DNA of 64,000 nucleotides, taken from Parasponia andersonii (Eukaryota; Streptophyta; Magnoliopsida; Rosales; Cannabaceae). The translations under genes and the position numbers were made by a program. The DNA is taken from NCBI GenBank assembly GCA_002914805.1, contig JXTB01000142.1, positions 74,058 to 138,057 on the forward strand, given 5' to 3'. This document shows, in pieces, positions 54,367-64,000 of the stretch. How positions within the stretch are numbered: position 1 is the first letter of the stretch; every line of letters starts with the position of its first letter. The notes under the pieces were generated by a model. That model ran no database searches. It had not been told where the DNA came from and worked only from the letters and a program-made list of their open reading frames with translations.

Positions 54367-54490
54367 CGTGTTAGGTGCGGTCAAAGAAGACGAAAGGTTC
54401 TGGAAAAAGGGAGATGCGGAAACCCTAAGATTTGAGAAAGCTGGAATACTTGGAGATTTTGGTAAAGTAAGAAATGAGCATAAATGCGGC

Positions 54491-54497
54491 TTTTATA
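54491..54497 (-). promoter_or_regulatory. TATA box of the antisense gene
   Basis: The minus strand reads CCCTCTATAAAAGCCGC, a textbook plant TATA context, about 125 bases upstream of the ATG at 54,366. It lies inside the element, between the antisense ATG and the 3' LTR, and is separate from the LTR promoter. Confidence 0.7.
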
Positions 54498-54707
54498 GAG
54501 GGGGAGCCGAAGAGTTTTTCCTGGAGAAGTGCAGGGCAAGGAAGACAGAGGCATTAGAATTTCAAAAATTTGAAAAAATTGTGACACAGGATAGCGTGCC
54601 CCAACGTCGGCAATTGGAGAGGATTGACGGTAGGGGAGCCATGTGTATCCCTCGAATTAGAGGACCGGAGAAACGATTTCCCTACTTGATGGATACAAAT
54701 TCATTAA

Positions 54708-54726
54708 ATAGGGAAATTGGGGCAGT
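54708..54726 (+). other. putative polypurine tract
   Basis: AATAGGGAAATTGGGGCAG lies directly before the 3' LTR. It is purine-rich with three pyrimidines, so it is a decayed or weak second-strand primer site. Confidence 0.5.
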
Positions 54727-55536
54727 TATGCGACCCATTCCTAAAACATACACCACGTAGACAATTAAGTGGCAGAACAGGTCACAAGCGGGGCACACTA
54801 TCTGACACGTGTCCAGAGTGATTGATAAAAGGCCACGCGAGTCGCATGTGTTACTGCATAGGCCCATGGGCTGTCCGAGGTCAGGGCCGAACCCATCCCA
54901 GACCCTGGATGGATTCAGCCCAGTCCGATTCTTTCCTCGACAGCTGGGGGTCGGGAGCCTCAGGGGTCTTCCGCCAGAATACCGTGGGAAGCAGCTCACC
55001 GCTTCAGACCCAGACAGAGCATTTAATGCCATCCTGGGTAGATGCGTGCATTAGGCAAGTTGTCCTAACAGAGCGGCGGCTTGTCAAAATCTCACCCCCG
55101 ACAAGCTGGAGTTGTAGGGGACGGCGGAAAATAGGCCGCGACGATGCAAAGGAGGTCACAGTAATCATGACCCGTGATTTTTGGAGTAAGTCATGATGGA
55201 AAAAAGGTACTCAATCCTGGGATTGAGAGCTAGAAAGCTCCCAGTTCCAGGATTATATACATAAGCCTTGTTTCCTCCCTAAGGGGAGAGACAAGAGAGA
55301 TATACAATACAATATATAAAAAATGTTTACAGAGAAAAACTAGATCCTTGCTATTCAATCTCAGGGATAAATTACTGACTTAAGCATCGGAGAGTCTTTG
55401 CAGGTGGCCACCCCTGCCTCTCTATCTCAGCCCGAAGCTAAAGACATTTCGGGATAGCAAGGATACGTGGACAGTTGGTGGATACCTCATCAGCAGTTCA
55501 GAGACACATGGATAGCTGGTAAGAACAGCACCAACA
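54727..55536 (+). repeat. 3' LTR
   Basis: Starts TATGCGACCC (the TG has changed to TA) and ends CACCAACA. It aligns with the 5' LTR throughout, with frequent scattered differences that are mostly C/T and G/A. Confidence 0.93.
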
Positions 55537-55541
55537 ATTAC
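55537..55541. repeat. 5-bp target duplication, right copy
   Basis: ATTAC, identical to 46,960-46,964. Confidence 0.9.
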
Positions 55542-56097
55542 CTTACTACATTAAAAAAAAAAAACCGTAAGTCTGAAATGAAAAAACCATAGTCCCTACT
55601 CCCTAGTCCAAAATCTAAAATTATATAAACTACATAAAGATAACTTAAACAATAAAAGCATAGTACATAGTCTATAGTCCAAAGTTCATAATGATACAAC
55701 AACCATAAATGTTAAATGGTAAAGACTAAAAGTAAAATCCTCACACATTAAAACATAACTAAAAGTCTAAAGTTCAGATTCACACAATAGTAAACACTGA
55801 ACATGATTTAAACAAAGTCTATAGCTTGAACACATATGAAAAAACTAATGTCCAACGACAAGAGAAAAAACAAAAAAAAAGAAATCACACAAGTTAAAGT
55901 TATTATAGATTACAATACATCCAAAGTGACGATGTCCAATTCTCCAAGCTCCATTTCTCCACCAAGAATATCAATCAATAGACTCAATGTTCATAATGCA
56001 TGATTCACCAGCTTAAAAAAAAAAAAGAGAAGAAATGTTAGAAAACTAAAATTTATTAAGCCAAAAACATTAATGCTAACACATTTAATTTGTGAAA
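55542..56097. other. hAT internal non-coding sequence
   Basis: AT-rich sequence between the nested retrotransposon and the 3' end of the hAT transposase gene. No coding region is seen. Together with 46,561-46,959 it forms the left internal part of the hAT. Confidence 0.7.
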
Positions 56098-58237
56098 CTA
56101 ATGAAACAGATTACCTGGAGCAACTTTCTCGGAGGTCTCCAAAGCCTCAATCTCATCCATATATTGTCTCAATACTATAGGCTCATCAGACTCGCAAGTT
56201 AACCAGTTCTTTGAGCAAATTAAAGCCTCTACCATCCTTGGGGACAAAGAACTCCTAAACAGATCAAGAATTCTTTCTCCAGTGGAAAATGCAGACTCAG
56301 AAGCAATAGTAGACACCTGAACAGCCAATACATCTTTTGCCATCTGCGAGACAATGGTGTACTTACAACCACTTATTCTCCACCATTCAAGGATGTCAAA
56401 TCTCTCAACTTCTATCAATTATTCCTTTCGATCATTAAGATAATCATCTAGATCATTCCTATTTGGCTCTGCATTTACGAATCTTCGTATGATGAGAAAT
56501 ATAGTGGAACTTGAACTTGCACTTGTAGTACCACTACTGCTTGGATTTGGACTTGGAGGTGGACGAGATGTTCGAGGGGGAGTTAGATTGTCCTTGTAGA
56601 ATGCATACATTCTTTTCAACAAATTCTCAACTAATTTTATCATCTTTTCAGCTGTAACTGAATTATAGAGATAATTGAATTCATTAACCACAACATCAAA
56701 TTTGAACCTCGGATCAAGAATAGTAGCATTGTATTGCAACAAGTTAATTTTTTCAATATCGCCCCAATACTTGCTATACTTAAGCTGTATTTTCCCTACC
56801 ATTTTCTCCAACAAAATATCTGTTCTATCCTTCATATCATTTAGCTCAACTTGAACTTGAAGAACTTCTTGGAAATAGAGATCTGATGTCATATATAAAG
56901 ATCCACTAAACTTCAAAGTAAGCTCGTAAAAAGTTTTCAAAAACTTGATAAACACTTCGACATTGTCCTAATCACAACTTAGTGGAGGGCCATCTATGCT
57001 TTGCCCGTTGATTTTTTCTTCCTCAAAATTCCTTGTGTAGTTTGCATCTCCTAACAAATACTCGAACACCTTTTTGAACTTTAAGGCAGCATCTAACATC
57101 ATGTAGGTGGAATTCCACCTAGTAGCCACATCTAAGCACAACAATGCTTTGGATTGAATATTTGTATCTTTGCAAGCTTCCTTAAACCTTTTTAACCTAG
57201 CTGGGGAGGACCTCACATATCTCACGACATTCCGAATACTTGAAATAGCTAAATTTAATTCTGTCAAACAATCTCTCACAACCAAGTTCAAAATATGAGA
57301 CAACACCTCATATGAAACATTTCTCCCTTCAACACAATGGCATTTGGCTTTTCCAAAAGATACTCTTTGAGCTTTCTCACAGAAACATCATTTGAAGCTG
57401 CATTGTCGATAGTTAATGCAAAAAATTTAGTGATCCTCCAATCATTTAAGCAATTGATTAGTTCTATTGCCACCACTTCACCCTTATGGATAGGAACTTG
57501 AATAAAACTGATGATCCTCCTCTGCATTCTCCAATTGTCGTCAATCCAATGAGCAGTCAAACATAAATAACTAATATTCTGTATAGATGACCAACAATCA
57601 GTGGTTAGAGACAATCTACAATTGGCAAAGATCTTTTTCAACTTCTTTTTCTCATCCAAGAACAATTGATAAATATCCCTTGCAACTGTAAACCTCGAAG
57701 GGAATTGGGAAAGAAGTATCTAATAAGCCTCTGAAATCCTTTCCCATCAACATGCCTAAAAGGTAGCTCGTCCAAAATAAAATATGTACTTATTTCTTCT
57801 TTGATTTTCTTCTGACTAAACTTTACTAATTGACCACTCGAAGCAACTTCAGAATCAGCAGTCTTCTTAGTAAATTGGAGCATTGACATCTGTTGTTTCT
57901 TATTTTGCTCCACCCAATCACTAAATGGACATTTTCTACATTTATATTCTACATGACTCCACAATATACTAGTTCCACAAAGCTTAGTGTTAGCGGCATA
58001 ATCAAGATTACAATAGTTGCAAGCAGCTCTATCTTTGCCATCAATCATTGTAAAATGTTCCCATATACTCGATGTTTTTTTACCTGCCCTTTTTCTTTTT
58101 CGTGGTTGTTCAACATCAGCTGCGTCGTTGTTATCTTCATCCTTGTCATTTGAGCGTGAAACTTCTATTTCTGCTCTTTTTGTCTCTTTTATCCAATCAT
58201 CTACCTGTGCATCCACATTTTCTACTTCTTGTTCCAT
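56098..58237 (-). pseudogene. hAT transposase (BED zinc finger, DUF4413, hAT dimerisation), broken
   Basis: The protein would cut and reinsert the element. From ATG at 58,237 (MEQEVENVDAQVDDW): an acidic N-terminus with a KRKR basic cluster; a BED zinc finger (SSIWEHFTMIDGKDRAACNYC, then GTSILWSHVEYKC, C2H/C type); a core with LTTDCWSSIQNISYLCLTAH and the hallmark VATRWNSTYMMLDAALK; a DUF4413-like segment with KYSKYWGDIEKIN and ATILDPRFKFD; a Pro/Ser-rich linker; and the C-terminal dimerisation domain with ERFDILEWW and VSTIASESAFSTGERILD, ending GNLFH. The span equals about 713 codons, normal for plant hAT. It has two frameshifts (near 57,690 and 57,310) and two in-frame stops (TAG at 56,968 and TAA at 56,419). 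It needs no introns. Confidence 0.92.
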
Positions 58238-59130
58238 ATTCCTAGAGACATTCACACTATCACATAATCATACATTTCAACCATACCACAAAGTACAAAC
58301 ATATTTGAAAACGAAAATAAATAGAAAAATATAAATAGAGCAGTAAGTCACTAAGCCTTATAAAAACAGTATGTCACATAGTAAATTGGGAGCTACTAAA
58401 ATATTATCCAAAATCAATTAATTTATTTAGGAGCTACTATAATATTACCCAAAATCTGAAACCAGTTTATTAGCTAATCATAAACAATTGAACATTATAT
58501 ATGAAATGTTTGTACACAACTTTCAAAATCGCAGCACTAACTCTAAGTGCACAAAATGGATTCAAACAATAACTAGTAAATAGTAGTAGTCAAATCCAAT
58601 ACTTGTGAATTGTGATTTCTTTTTTCCTTGATATATATAATACAAAGTACAAACTCAATTCAATTAAACACTATTAACGAGTATATATCTCACAAACACG
58701 ATAAAGACTTAATCACACAGTGATACTGGCACATGCAATAATATTAGATAAACGAAATACCGAAAATTCGAGAGGAACTGAGGAAGACGACGTCAATTTG
58801 TGTGTAGTTGATGAACAGTCAGAAAAGAGAGGTGATGAGGTGAGTGGGTGAGTCAAGCTGAGGGTAGACGACACTATCTTATACTGAGAGTTGATGGTGG
58901 CAGATGGGAACTAGAAGGAGTGATTTGGTGAGTAAGTGAGTCGATGCGGTGGTAGCTAAGACCTGAGAGAAAGAAAGACTGAGTCTGAGAGAGTCGGGCT
59001 ACGGTGAGCGTGAGAGAGAATGGTTGATATAATAAAAATAGGGTTTGATTTTTTAAATATTAAATTTGTATATATAATATGAAATACAGAAATAGAAATA
59101 TATATATGTATATATAAAATAATAATCATA
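58238..59130. other. hAT 5' non-coding region (transposase promoter side)
   Basis: Upstream of the transposase ATG and inside the hAT. It has a GA/TGAG-rich segment at about 58,790-59,030. No gene and no clear TATA box could be fixed. Confidence 0.5.
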
Positions 59131-59139
59131 ATACTTATA

Positions 59140-59319
59140 TTGGACGGGTCGGGTTATATTGGGTGGGTTACTACCCGTCCTCCAACCCGATCTATCTTTT
59201 ATTGTGCGGGTTGCTTAAAATCCGAGTTTTTTTCGGATTGCATTTTTCTAGATTATTCGGGTTTCAATTGGGCGGGTTGTTCGGGTTATCGGGTTTTTCG
59301 GGTTTTTTGCACACCCCTA
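59140..59319. repeat. hAT right subterminal GGGTT/AACCC cluster
   Basis: More than ten CGGGTT, GGGTT or AACCCG words in 180 bases, in both orientations, ending in the terminus GCACACCCCTA. It mirrors the cluster at the left end. Confidence 0.6.
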
Positions 59320-59327
59320 GTAGAATT

Positions 59328-59612
59328 CATTTGGTGGACTTGTTGTCCTGATTTCTTGTTTCCTTTTATTTTCAAGAATTTCTATGATTCTAGATACTTT
59401 TGTTTTAGATAAACTTTCTCTTCATCCAGATTTTTCCCTTTTTATGGGTTTGTGCTTTTTGATGCTTTGTAATTTTTGATCTTATGTTCTTTTTATTTTT
59501 TTAATAATATCTTGAGTTGGTTGTTTGTCTGGCTTTAGAGCTGGGTTCCAACTTAGCTGGGATTCCTCTCTATTTGCTCGACTATTCCTTCTCTTATTTT
59601 AATAAAAAAAAA
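59328..59612 (+). mobile_element. LINE 3' end, right part, with poly(A) tail
   Basis: Continues the LINE interrupted at 46,410. It begins with the last codons of ORF2 (HLVD or, in another frame, WWTCCPDF and PFIFKN), then a T-rich 3' UTR with the GCTGGGTTCCAACTTAGCTG phrase, and ends in an A tract at about 59,601-59,612. A target duplication for the LINE could not be recognised with confidence. Confidence 0.65.
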
Positions 59613-60082
59613 TCTTAATAAATTCCAAATAATTTAGTCATTGAACCAGGTAGTTTTAGATAATTAGCATATTTGTGATTAACCAAACGTAAGAAGTTCC
59701 TCAACCCTAAAACTCATATTCTGATGATATTCTATGGAACAACTTATATCCATTTCATTAATCTTAAATGCGAGAGCACAGAATCACTTAGTGAGTGATA
59801 AGGAAAACAATCGCTTTTATCACTTTTAAAAAAAGAAACAACCAAAAGTATTTACGATTTTAACAAGCTGCATATCTAACTTTAAGAAGGATCTAATGAT
59901 TTAAGAAAAAGGATGCTGGCATATGTGCTAGGATGTTAACGTATTGGCATTATTCATGGATAGCACGCACTCCTTGAGAAGGGGAAAAAAAATTATGGTG
60001 TATGACCTTTTTCTTAAGTTAGAATTAGTAAACGACTCTGTTTATTAATTTTTAGCTCAATGACTATTTTTTATAGGCTAAC
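59613..60082. other. AT-rich intergenic DNA, no gene seen
   Basis: No coding or repeat structure could be supported here. Confidence 0.5.
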
Positions 60083-60830
60083 GTCTACTTATTAATTAGA
60101 ATTCTTTCTTGCTCTTCCTTTTTTGTCCATTAAAATTATTAACGAGAAATCACTATTAAATAATACATAGCTTTTATGTCTTGTTATATGCCAAGCTGTT
60201 TACTTGGTATATTTTCAGATATACTAATTTGTGACCTTCACTTTGGTAGATATCTATTTAGCTGTAGTATGTCTTTTTATGAGATCTTTTTATGAGATTG
60301 AAATATCTGATCAGGTTTTTATATAACAAAAAAAAAATTGCAAATTAAGTCTTTGAGTTTAATAGATATCTTTTTAGTCATAGTAGATGTGTTTATGAGC
60401 TTAGTAAATCTAATTCTAAAAATGATATATTACAATAGTGAATTGGTATATATGGAAATGTACTGAGTACATATATAGATATACCAAGAAGAAAAAAAGA
60501 TGTACTATTTGATAGATATTTCCCATGAATGGTTGTTTAGTTCGTGTTCTTCAATTTTATGAAATCGTAAATGTTAAAAAGAAATAGTTACAAAACATCT
60601 TTTAAGTAATATTCATTTATAAAACATAGTAGATTTTGACGAGGGTAATAGTTAATAACATAAAAACTAGCTTATATTAAGATATACCAAGTACATACGC
60701 GGATATAAGAGAAAAAAAAGAATATACTATTTAATAGTAATTTCCCGTTAACGGTGATAAAGTTCATTTTAAGTAATTCCATGTACTCATAAACGTCAAA
60801 AAAAGTTTAAAAACCCCATAACTAACAAAT
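60083..60830. mobile_element. inverted-repeat (foldback/MITE-like) element
   Basis: The left arm (about 60,083-60,230) reads GTCTACTTATTAATTAG, then ATTAACGAGAAATCACTATT and TTACTTGGTATAT. The right arm on the other strand has GTCTATTTGTTAGTTA, GTTAACGGGAAATTACTATT and CTTGGTATATC. A second, direct copy of the right-arm motif lies at about 60,462-60,570 (GATATACCAAG, then TATTTCCCATGAATGG). Non-coding. Ends and target duplication are not resolved. Confidence 0.45.
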
Positions 60831-60889
60831 AGACATTAATTTGAAACGCTTTGATGAGTGTAACTTGTTGAGAATCTGATTGTATCAAA

Positions 60890-61500
60890 TTTGTCAATCA
60901 CAGGATTTCATTTCAACGAATATCAAAATAATGGAAAAGAAAAATAAAATAGGGAACCAAAACAATCACCACAACACAAGAATTTAAGTAGAAAACTTCC
61001 AAACTAGAAGAAAAATCACTGCCCTACAGAAAAGACCTCTATTATATGAAAAATTGTTACAATCGTACAATTTCTTCTCTTCTACCCAATGACCCCTAAG
61101 TACCTAAGTACCCTTATAAGTATTTTCTCACTCACACCTTTCACCATCATTCTTTGAATAACAAGAGAGTTCACACCTCTCTACACTTAAGAACTACACT
61201 TAAGAAAACACTCCTAAGAAAAGATAAAGAGAAGAAAAAAAAACTTTTAACTAGAGAAGAGAAAACACTAAAATGCTTCTTTGATATCGGGATAAGAAAA
61301 CAATGACAGAATAGGTCTATTTATAATGTTTTGGGTCATCTACTTCTTCCAATACACCACACGTTTTTGTCAATGCTTATTATATATAATACACGATTAA
61401 TACACAGTATTCTTTCGCCATGTAATATATAAAGTAGCAAAATCGTGTTTTTTGCTTTACACAGATTCAACACACTGAACAGAACATTTATTGTTTTTTA
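60890..61500 (-). mobile_element. decayed LTR-like segment
   Basis: Resembles antisense copia-type LTRs: CACAAGAATTTAAGTAGAAA near 60,975, a pyrimidine-rich middle, and on the minus strand a TATA context ATTATAAATAGACC at about 61,316-61,329. No partner LTR or coding region was found. Confidence 0.35.
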
Positions 61501-61589
61501 AAAGCGTTGAGACCAACATAATTTTAGTATTTTATTTTAAGTTAGTATCTTATTAGGTCATTTACTGAATCAAGGGCTTCTTATTAAAT

Positions 61590-62535
61590 TTCAGGCCCAG
61601 AGTGCCAAAAATTGAAAAATACTAGATGGTTTGATTTTTTAAAAAAATTTCAAATTAATTTAGAAAACTATTAATTTATAAAAATTTTATTAGAAAAATA
61701 AATAAAATAATAAGATAAATACCACTTTTCATCAAAATTGGTATTTTTCAATAGTATTCACGGTAACTAATTAGGTTACTTAGGGTAACCAATCAAGTTA
61801 CCTTAAGTAACTCAACCAGCTATCTTAAGTATCTCATTAATTCATAAAAGTAGTATTTTTCTAAATACTTTTAAAAGTGGTATTTTTTATAATTAATCTG
61901 AGAATTTTCCAAAACAATTTCAAATTTCGAGATTTTTCAACTTTTTGTTTTCAAAAATTACCATAAGAAATCAAATTTCCCCTTGAATTAAGGATATTTA
62001 TTAATTCTTAGGCCTAAAAAAAGACTTATACCTATTCAGCTAGTTTCACAATAGTTTTTTCAAGAAAAAACTGCTATGAATCTAAACTTCGTCCAAAATT
62101 GCAAACCGAATTACTTGTATTAAAAGAAGAAGAAGAAGAAAAACGTATTACATCACACTTGGGTATTTTTATTTTTATTATTGGGTTTCATACATAAAAC
62201 CAAGCCCAAAATATAAAAATTTGAAAAATCCCGGATGGGTTAAACTTTTGAAAAATCCTAAATTTATTTAGAAATATATCATTTTATTAAATTTTATATA
62301 GAAAAATAAAACTTTTCAAAACTGATTAGAGAAAGCCCTTTTTTCTTCAAAATTGGTACTTTTCAAAGGTACTAGAGGTAACATTTGGGTTACTTAATGG
62401 GTATCTTGATTGGTAGCCTCATGTATCCTATTAATTTGTCAAATGTGATATTTTTCTAAATAAATTCGGAATTTTTGATTAAATTTTCAAATCCAAGGAT
62501 TTTACTTTATTTTTTTAAAATTTCACCATATAAAA
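61590..62535. repeat. diverged direct duplication
   Basis: Two copies, about 61,590-61,985 and 62,185-62,535. Shared ordered blocks: GGCCCA/AGCCCA then AAAA(A/T)TTGAAAAAT, ATGG(T/G)TT, TTTAGAAA, TTTTATTA, TTCATCAAAATTGGTA or TTCTTCAAAATTGGTAC, GGTTACTTA, a TATTAATT/CATTAATT block, GTATTTTTCTAAAT and ACCATA(A/T)(G/A)AAATCAAA. Probably two copies of one unclassified repeat in tandem. Confidence 0.6.
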
Positions 62536-63036
62536 TCAAACTTCCTCCTTTTTTTTTTAATAGTTGGGTCTCTCTTGGTGCCCTAAAATATCGTAGAAAA
62601 TTGCTTAAAAGTTCGGAGAGAAGCTTTAATAAATACCAATTTTAAAATTTAATGGTAACATAAAAGCTAACAAATATATATTTTAGGATAGCAATTTTTC
62701 CAAAAGAGATAATTACAAAAAAAAAAAAAAAAAATCTGTACTGTGACCTTTCTGTAATTTTAACTGTCTTTTAGTTTGTTCAAAATTATACTTACACATT
62801 TCAAATTTTTGCAAATCTGCACTTTTTGTGTATAAATTGGATGATTTCTATTAATTATTTTAAGTTATTTTCAATTTTTTATCCTCAAATTTCTAAAATT
62901 TGTGTTTAGTGATAAATTTGTTAGTCAATTTATATGCTGAAGTTATTAATTTGTAGAGATTTAAAATGTAGAAGTATAATTTTGTATAAACCAAAAAATA
63001 AGGTTAAATTTTTTGAAAAGCTATAACTTCAAGGAT

Positions 63037-63060
63037 TTTTTTTTTTTTTTTTTTTTTTTT
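63037..63060. repeat. poly(T) tract
   Basis: Twenty-four T residues. Could mark an old antisense retroposon tail, but no body is recognisable. Confidence 0.85.
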
Positions 63061-63286
63061 GCAGATAACTCTTTCTAAAAAAAATACTATGTTATAGTTT
63101 TAAATCTCAACTAGTTAATCAAAAGAAGAAGAAGAAGATCAATCAGTCAATAGATAAACTTTAACATGTTAAAAACTGAACATGAACAAGAAAATTATGA
63201 GAAAATTTGGAATTTTAGAAAAAAACTTGTCATAGAACAAAGAAAAAGTAAAAACTTAATTAGCCCGATGAAATGCTTTGCTTTGC

Positions 63287-63720
63287 TTTTTTTTTTTTTT
63301 TTTTTTTGAAAGAAAACAACTCCTATTAATACTCACATGAGACTTACAATAACAAATGAAGTGACATGTAACCTCTTACAATGAGAATCATGAAATCAAA
63401 TCATAATCTTGAAGATAGAAATACTTTCAGAGATCTTGTAGTACTTGTAGTCCTCAACAATGATATTGGAGGGAAACTCTATAAAGGATAAAATAGAGCT
63501 CTTTAATGGCTTGTTTTGACTTTTCACAATCCGAATTGGTACTTCTGATTGATTTATTAAGAGAAACTTGCTAACTCTAATCTGCCATAGTAACTATCTC
63601 TCCATATTTGAATAAGAAATGATACGATCTGAAGGACAAATACACTACTAATAAAGAAAAAACCAAACAACTCAAACCACCACAAATTTAGATTTGAGTA
63701 TACTAAGACCACCATAAATT
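63287..63720 (-). mobile_element. possible retroposon with poly(A) tail, minus strand
   Basis: A 21-base T run (63,287-63,307) followed by GAAAGAAAACAACTCCTATT and ACATGAGACTTACAATAACA resembles the antisense 3' ends of plant LINE-like retroposons. No coding domain or target duplication was found, and the right boundary is arbitrary. Confidence 0.25.
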
Positions 63721-63905
63721 TTGATTTAGGTGAATGATAACTGTCTACCCAGATGAAAGGGTTACTTGAAAATAAAACAAAAAAAAAAAAAAACTGGGGA
63801 AAATCCATATTGGAGAAAAGGAAGACCCCTTTCCCACCTAGATAAGGAAGGCACCTACTAGCTGAGGAAGCAGGGAGGAGCTACAGGAGGAGAAGTCATG
63901 ACTAT

Positions 63906-64000
63906 TGTAAAAACCCGGAATTTTCGAGGGTAATTTGGACATTTTATCAATTTTCCGGATAAAATATTGTGGGGACTAATTTGCAAAAGTTTTGTTCAGA
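63906..64000 (+). mobile_element. possible start of an LTR, cut by the window end
   Basis: TGTAAAAACCCGGAATTTTC at 63,906, followed by GAGGGTAATTTGGACATTTT, has the TG start and the wording of plant gypsy LTRs. The rest is outside the window. Confidence 0.35.

Larger units (their letters stand above)
46965..55536 (+). mobile_element. Tat-like Ty3/gypsy LTR retrotransposon, internally deleted
   Basis: Two LTRs of 809 and 810 bp flank a 6.95-kb interior and the whole is bounded by ATTAC target duplications. The interior holds, in order, a gag start, a directly joined integrase, a ~99-bp tandem array, a ~74-bp short array, and an antisense gene ending near a polypurine tract. A tandem array and an extra antisense gene between pol and the 3' LTR are known marks of the plant Tat group (Retand, Grande, Ogre relatives). 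Protease, reverse transcriptase and RNase H are absent, so it cannot move by itself. The LTRs differ at many positions, mostly transitions, so it is not young. Confidence 0.9.
46411..59319 (-). mobile_element. hAT DNA transposon, complete by its ends, split by a nested retrotransposon
   Basis: The element is flanked by a perfect 8-bp target duplication GTAGAATT (46,403-46,410 and 59,320-59,327), the hAT size. Its ends are TAGGGCTGATCA on the left and, on the other strand, TAGGGGTGTGCA on the right, the short inverted termini of this superfamily. Both subterminal regions are rich in GGGTT/AACCC motifs and GC, in strong contrast with the flanks. It carries a transposase pseudogene on the minus strand. 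Removing the 8.6-kb retrotransposon and its 5-bp duplication leaves about 4.3 kb, a normal hAT size. It inserted into a LINE. Confidence 0.93.

Overview
The window is nuclear DNA of a flowering plant, probably a eudicot. It is very AT-rich, it carries one long intron-rich housekeeping gene, and the rest is mostly transposable elements of plant type (Tat-like Ty3/gypsy, hAT, copia, LINE, SINE and foldback elements). I cannot name the species from sequence alone. Two single N positions (6793 and 25583) show it is assembled sequence.

1-25,400: a gene-poor, AT-rich stretch. It holds decayed mobile elements: a LINE reverse-transcriptase remnant (about 5.3-5.9 kb), a foldback element (8.35-9.58 kb), a MITE-like inverted repeat (14.0-14.2 kb), a copia gag remnant (18.7-19.2 kb), two hAT transposase scraps (19.35 and 24.24 kb), several LTR-like fragments and many (AT)n tracts. 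I see no intact host gene here.

25,400-43,350: the plant cohesin subunit SMC3 (TITAN7-type) on the + strand. I traced 28 coding exons that join in one frame to 1,204 codons plus stop. Four introns have unusual boundaries: two look U12-type (one AT-AC, one GT-AG) and two are GC-AG. Its large introns carry a SINE, at least two LINE fragments and an 87-bp tandem duplication.

43,350-45,700: intergenic DNA with one small, unrecognised gene candidate (108 aa, N-terminal hydrophobic segment) that has a TATA box and a poly(A) signal.

45,730-59,612: a three-level nest of elements. The 3' end of a LINE is split by a hAT element (46,411-59,319, 8-bp target duplication). The hAT is in turn split by a Tat-like gypsy retrotransposon (46,965-55,536, LTRs of 809 and 810 bp, 5-bp target duplication). 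The retrotransposon has lost protease, reverse transcriptase and RNase H, so gag runs straight into integrase. It keeps a ~99-bp tandem array and, on the minus strand, an extra gene with its own TATA box, at least three small introns and a poly(A) signal. The hAT carries a broken BED/hAT transposase gene on the minus strand.

59,612-64,000: AT-rich intergenic DNA with an inverted-repeat element, a diverged direct duplication, LTR-like debris and a possible new LTR start at the window edge.
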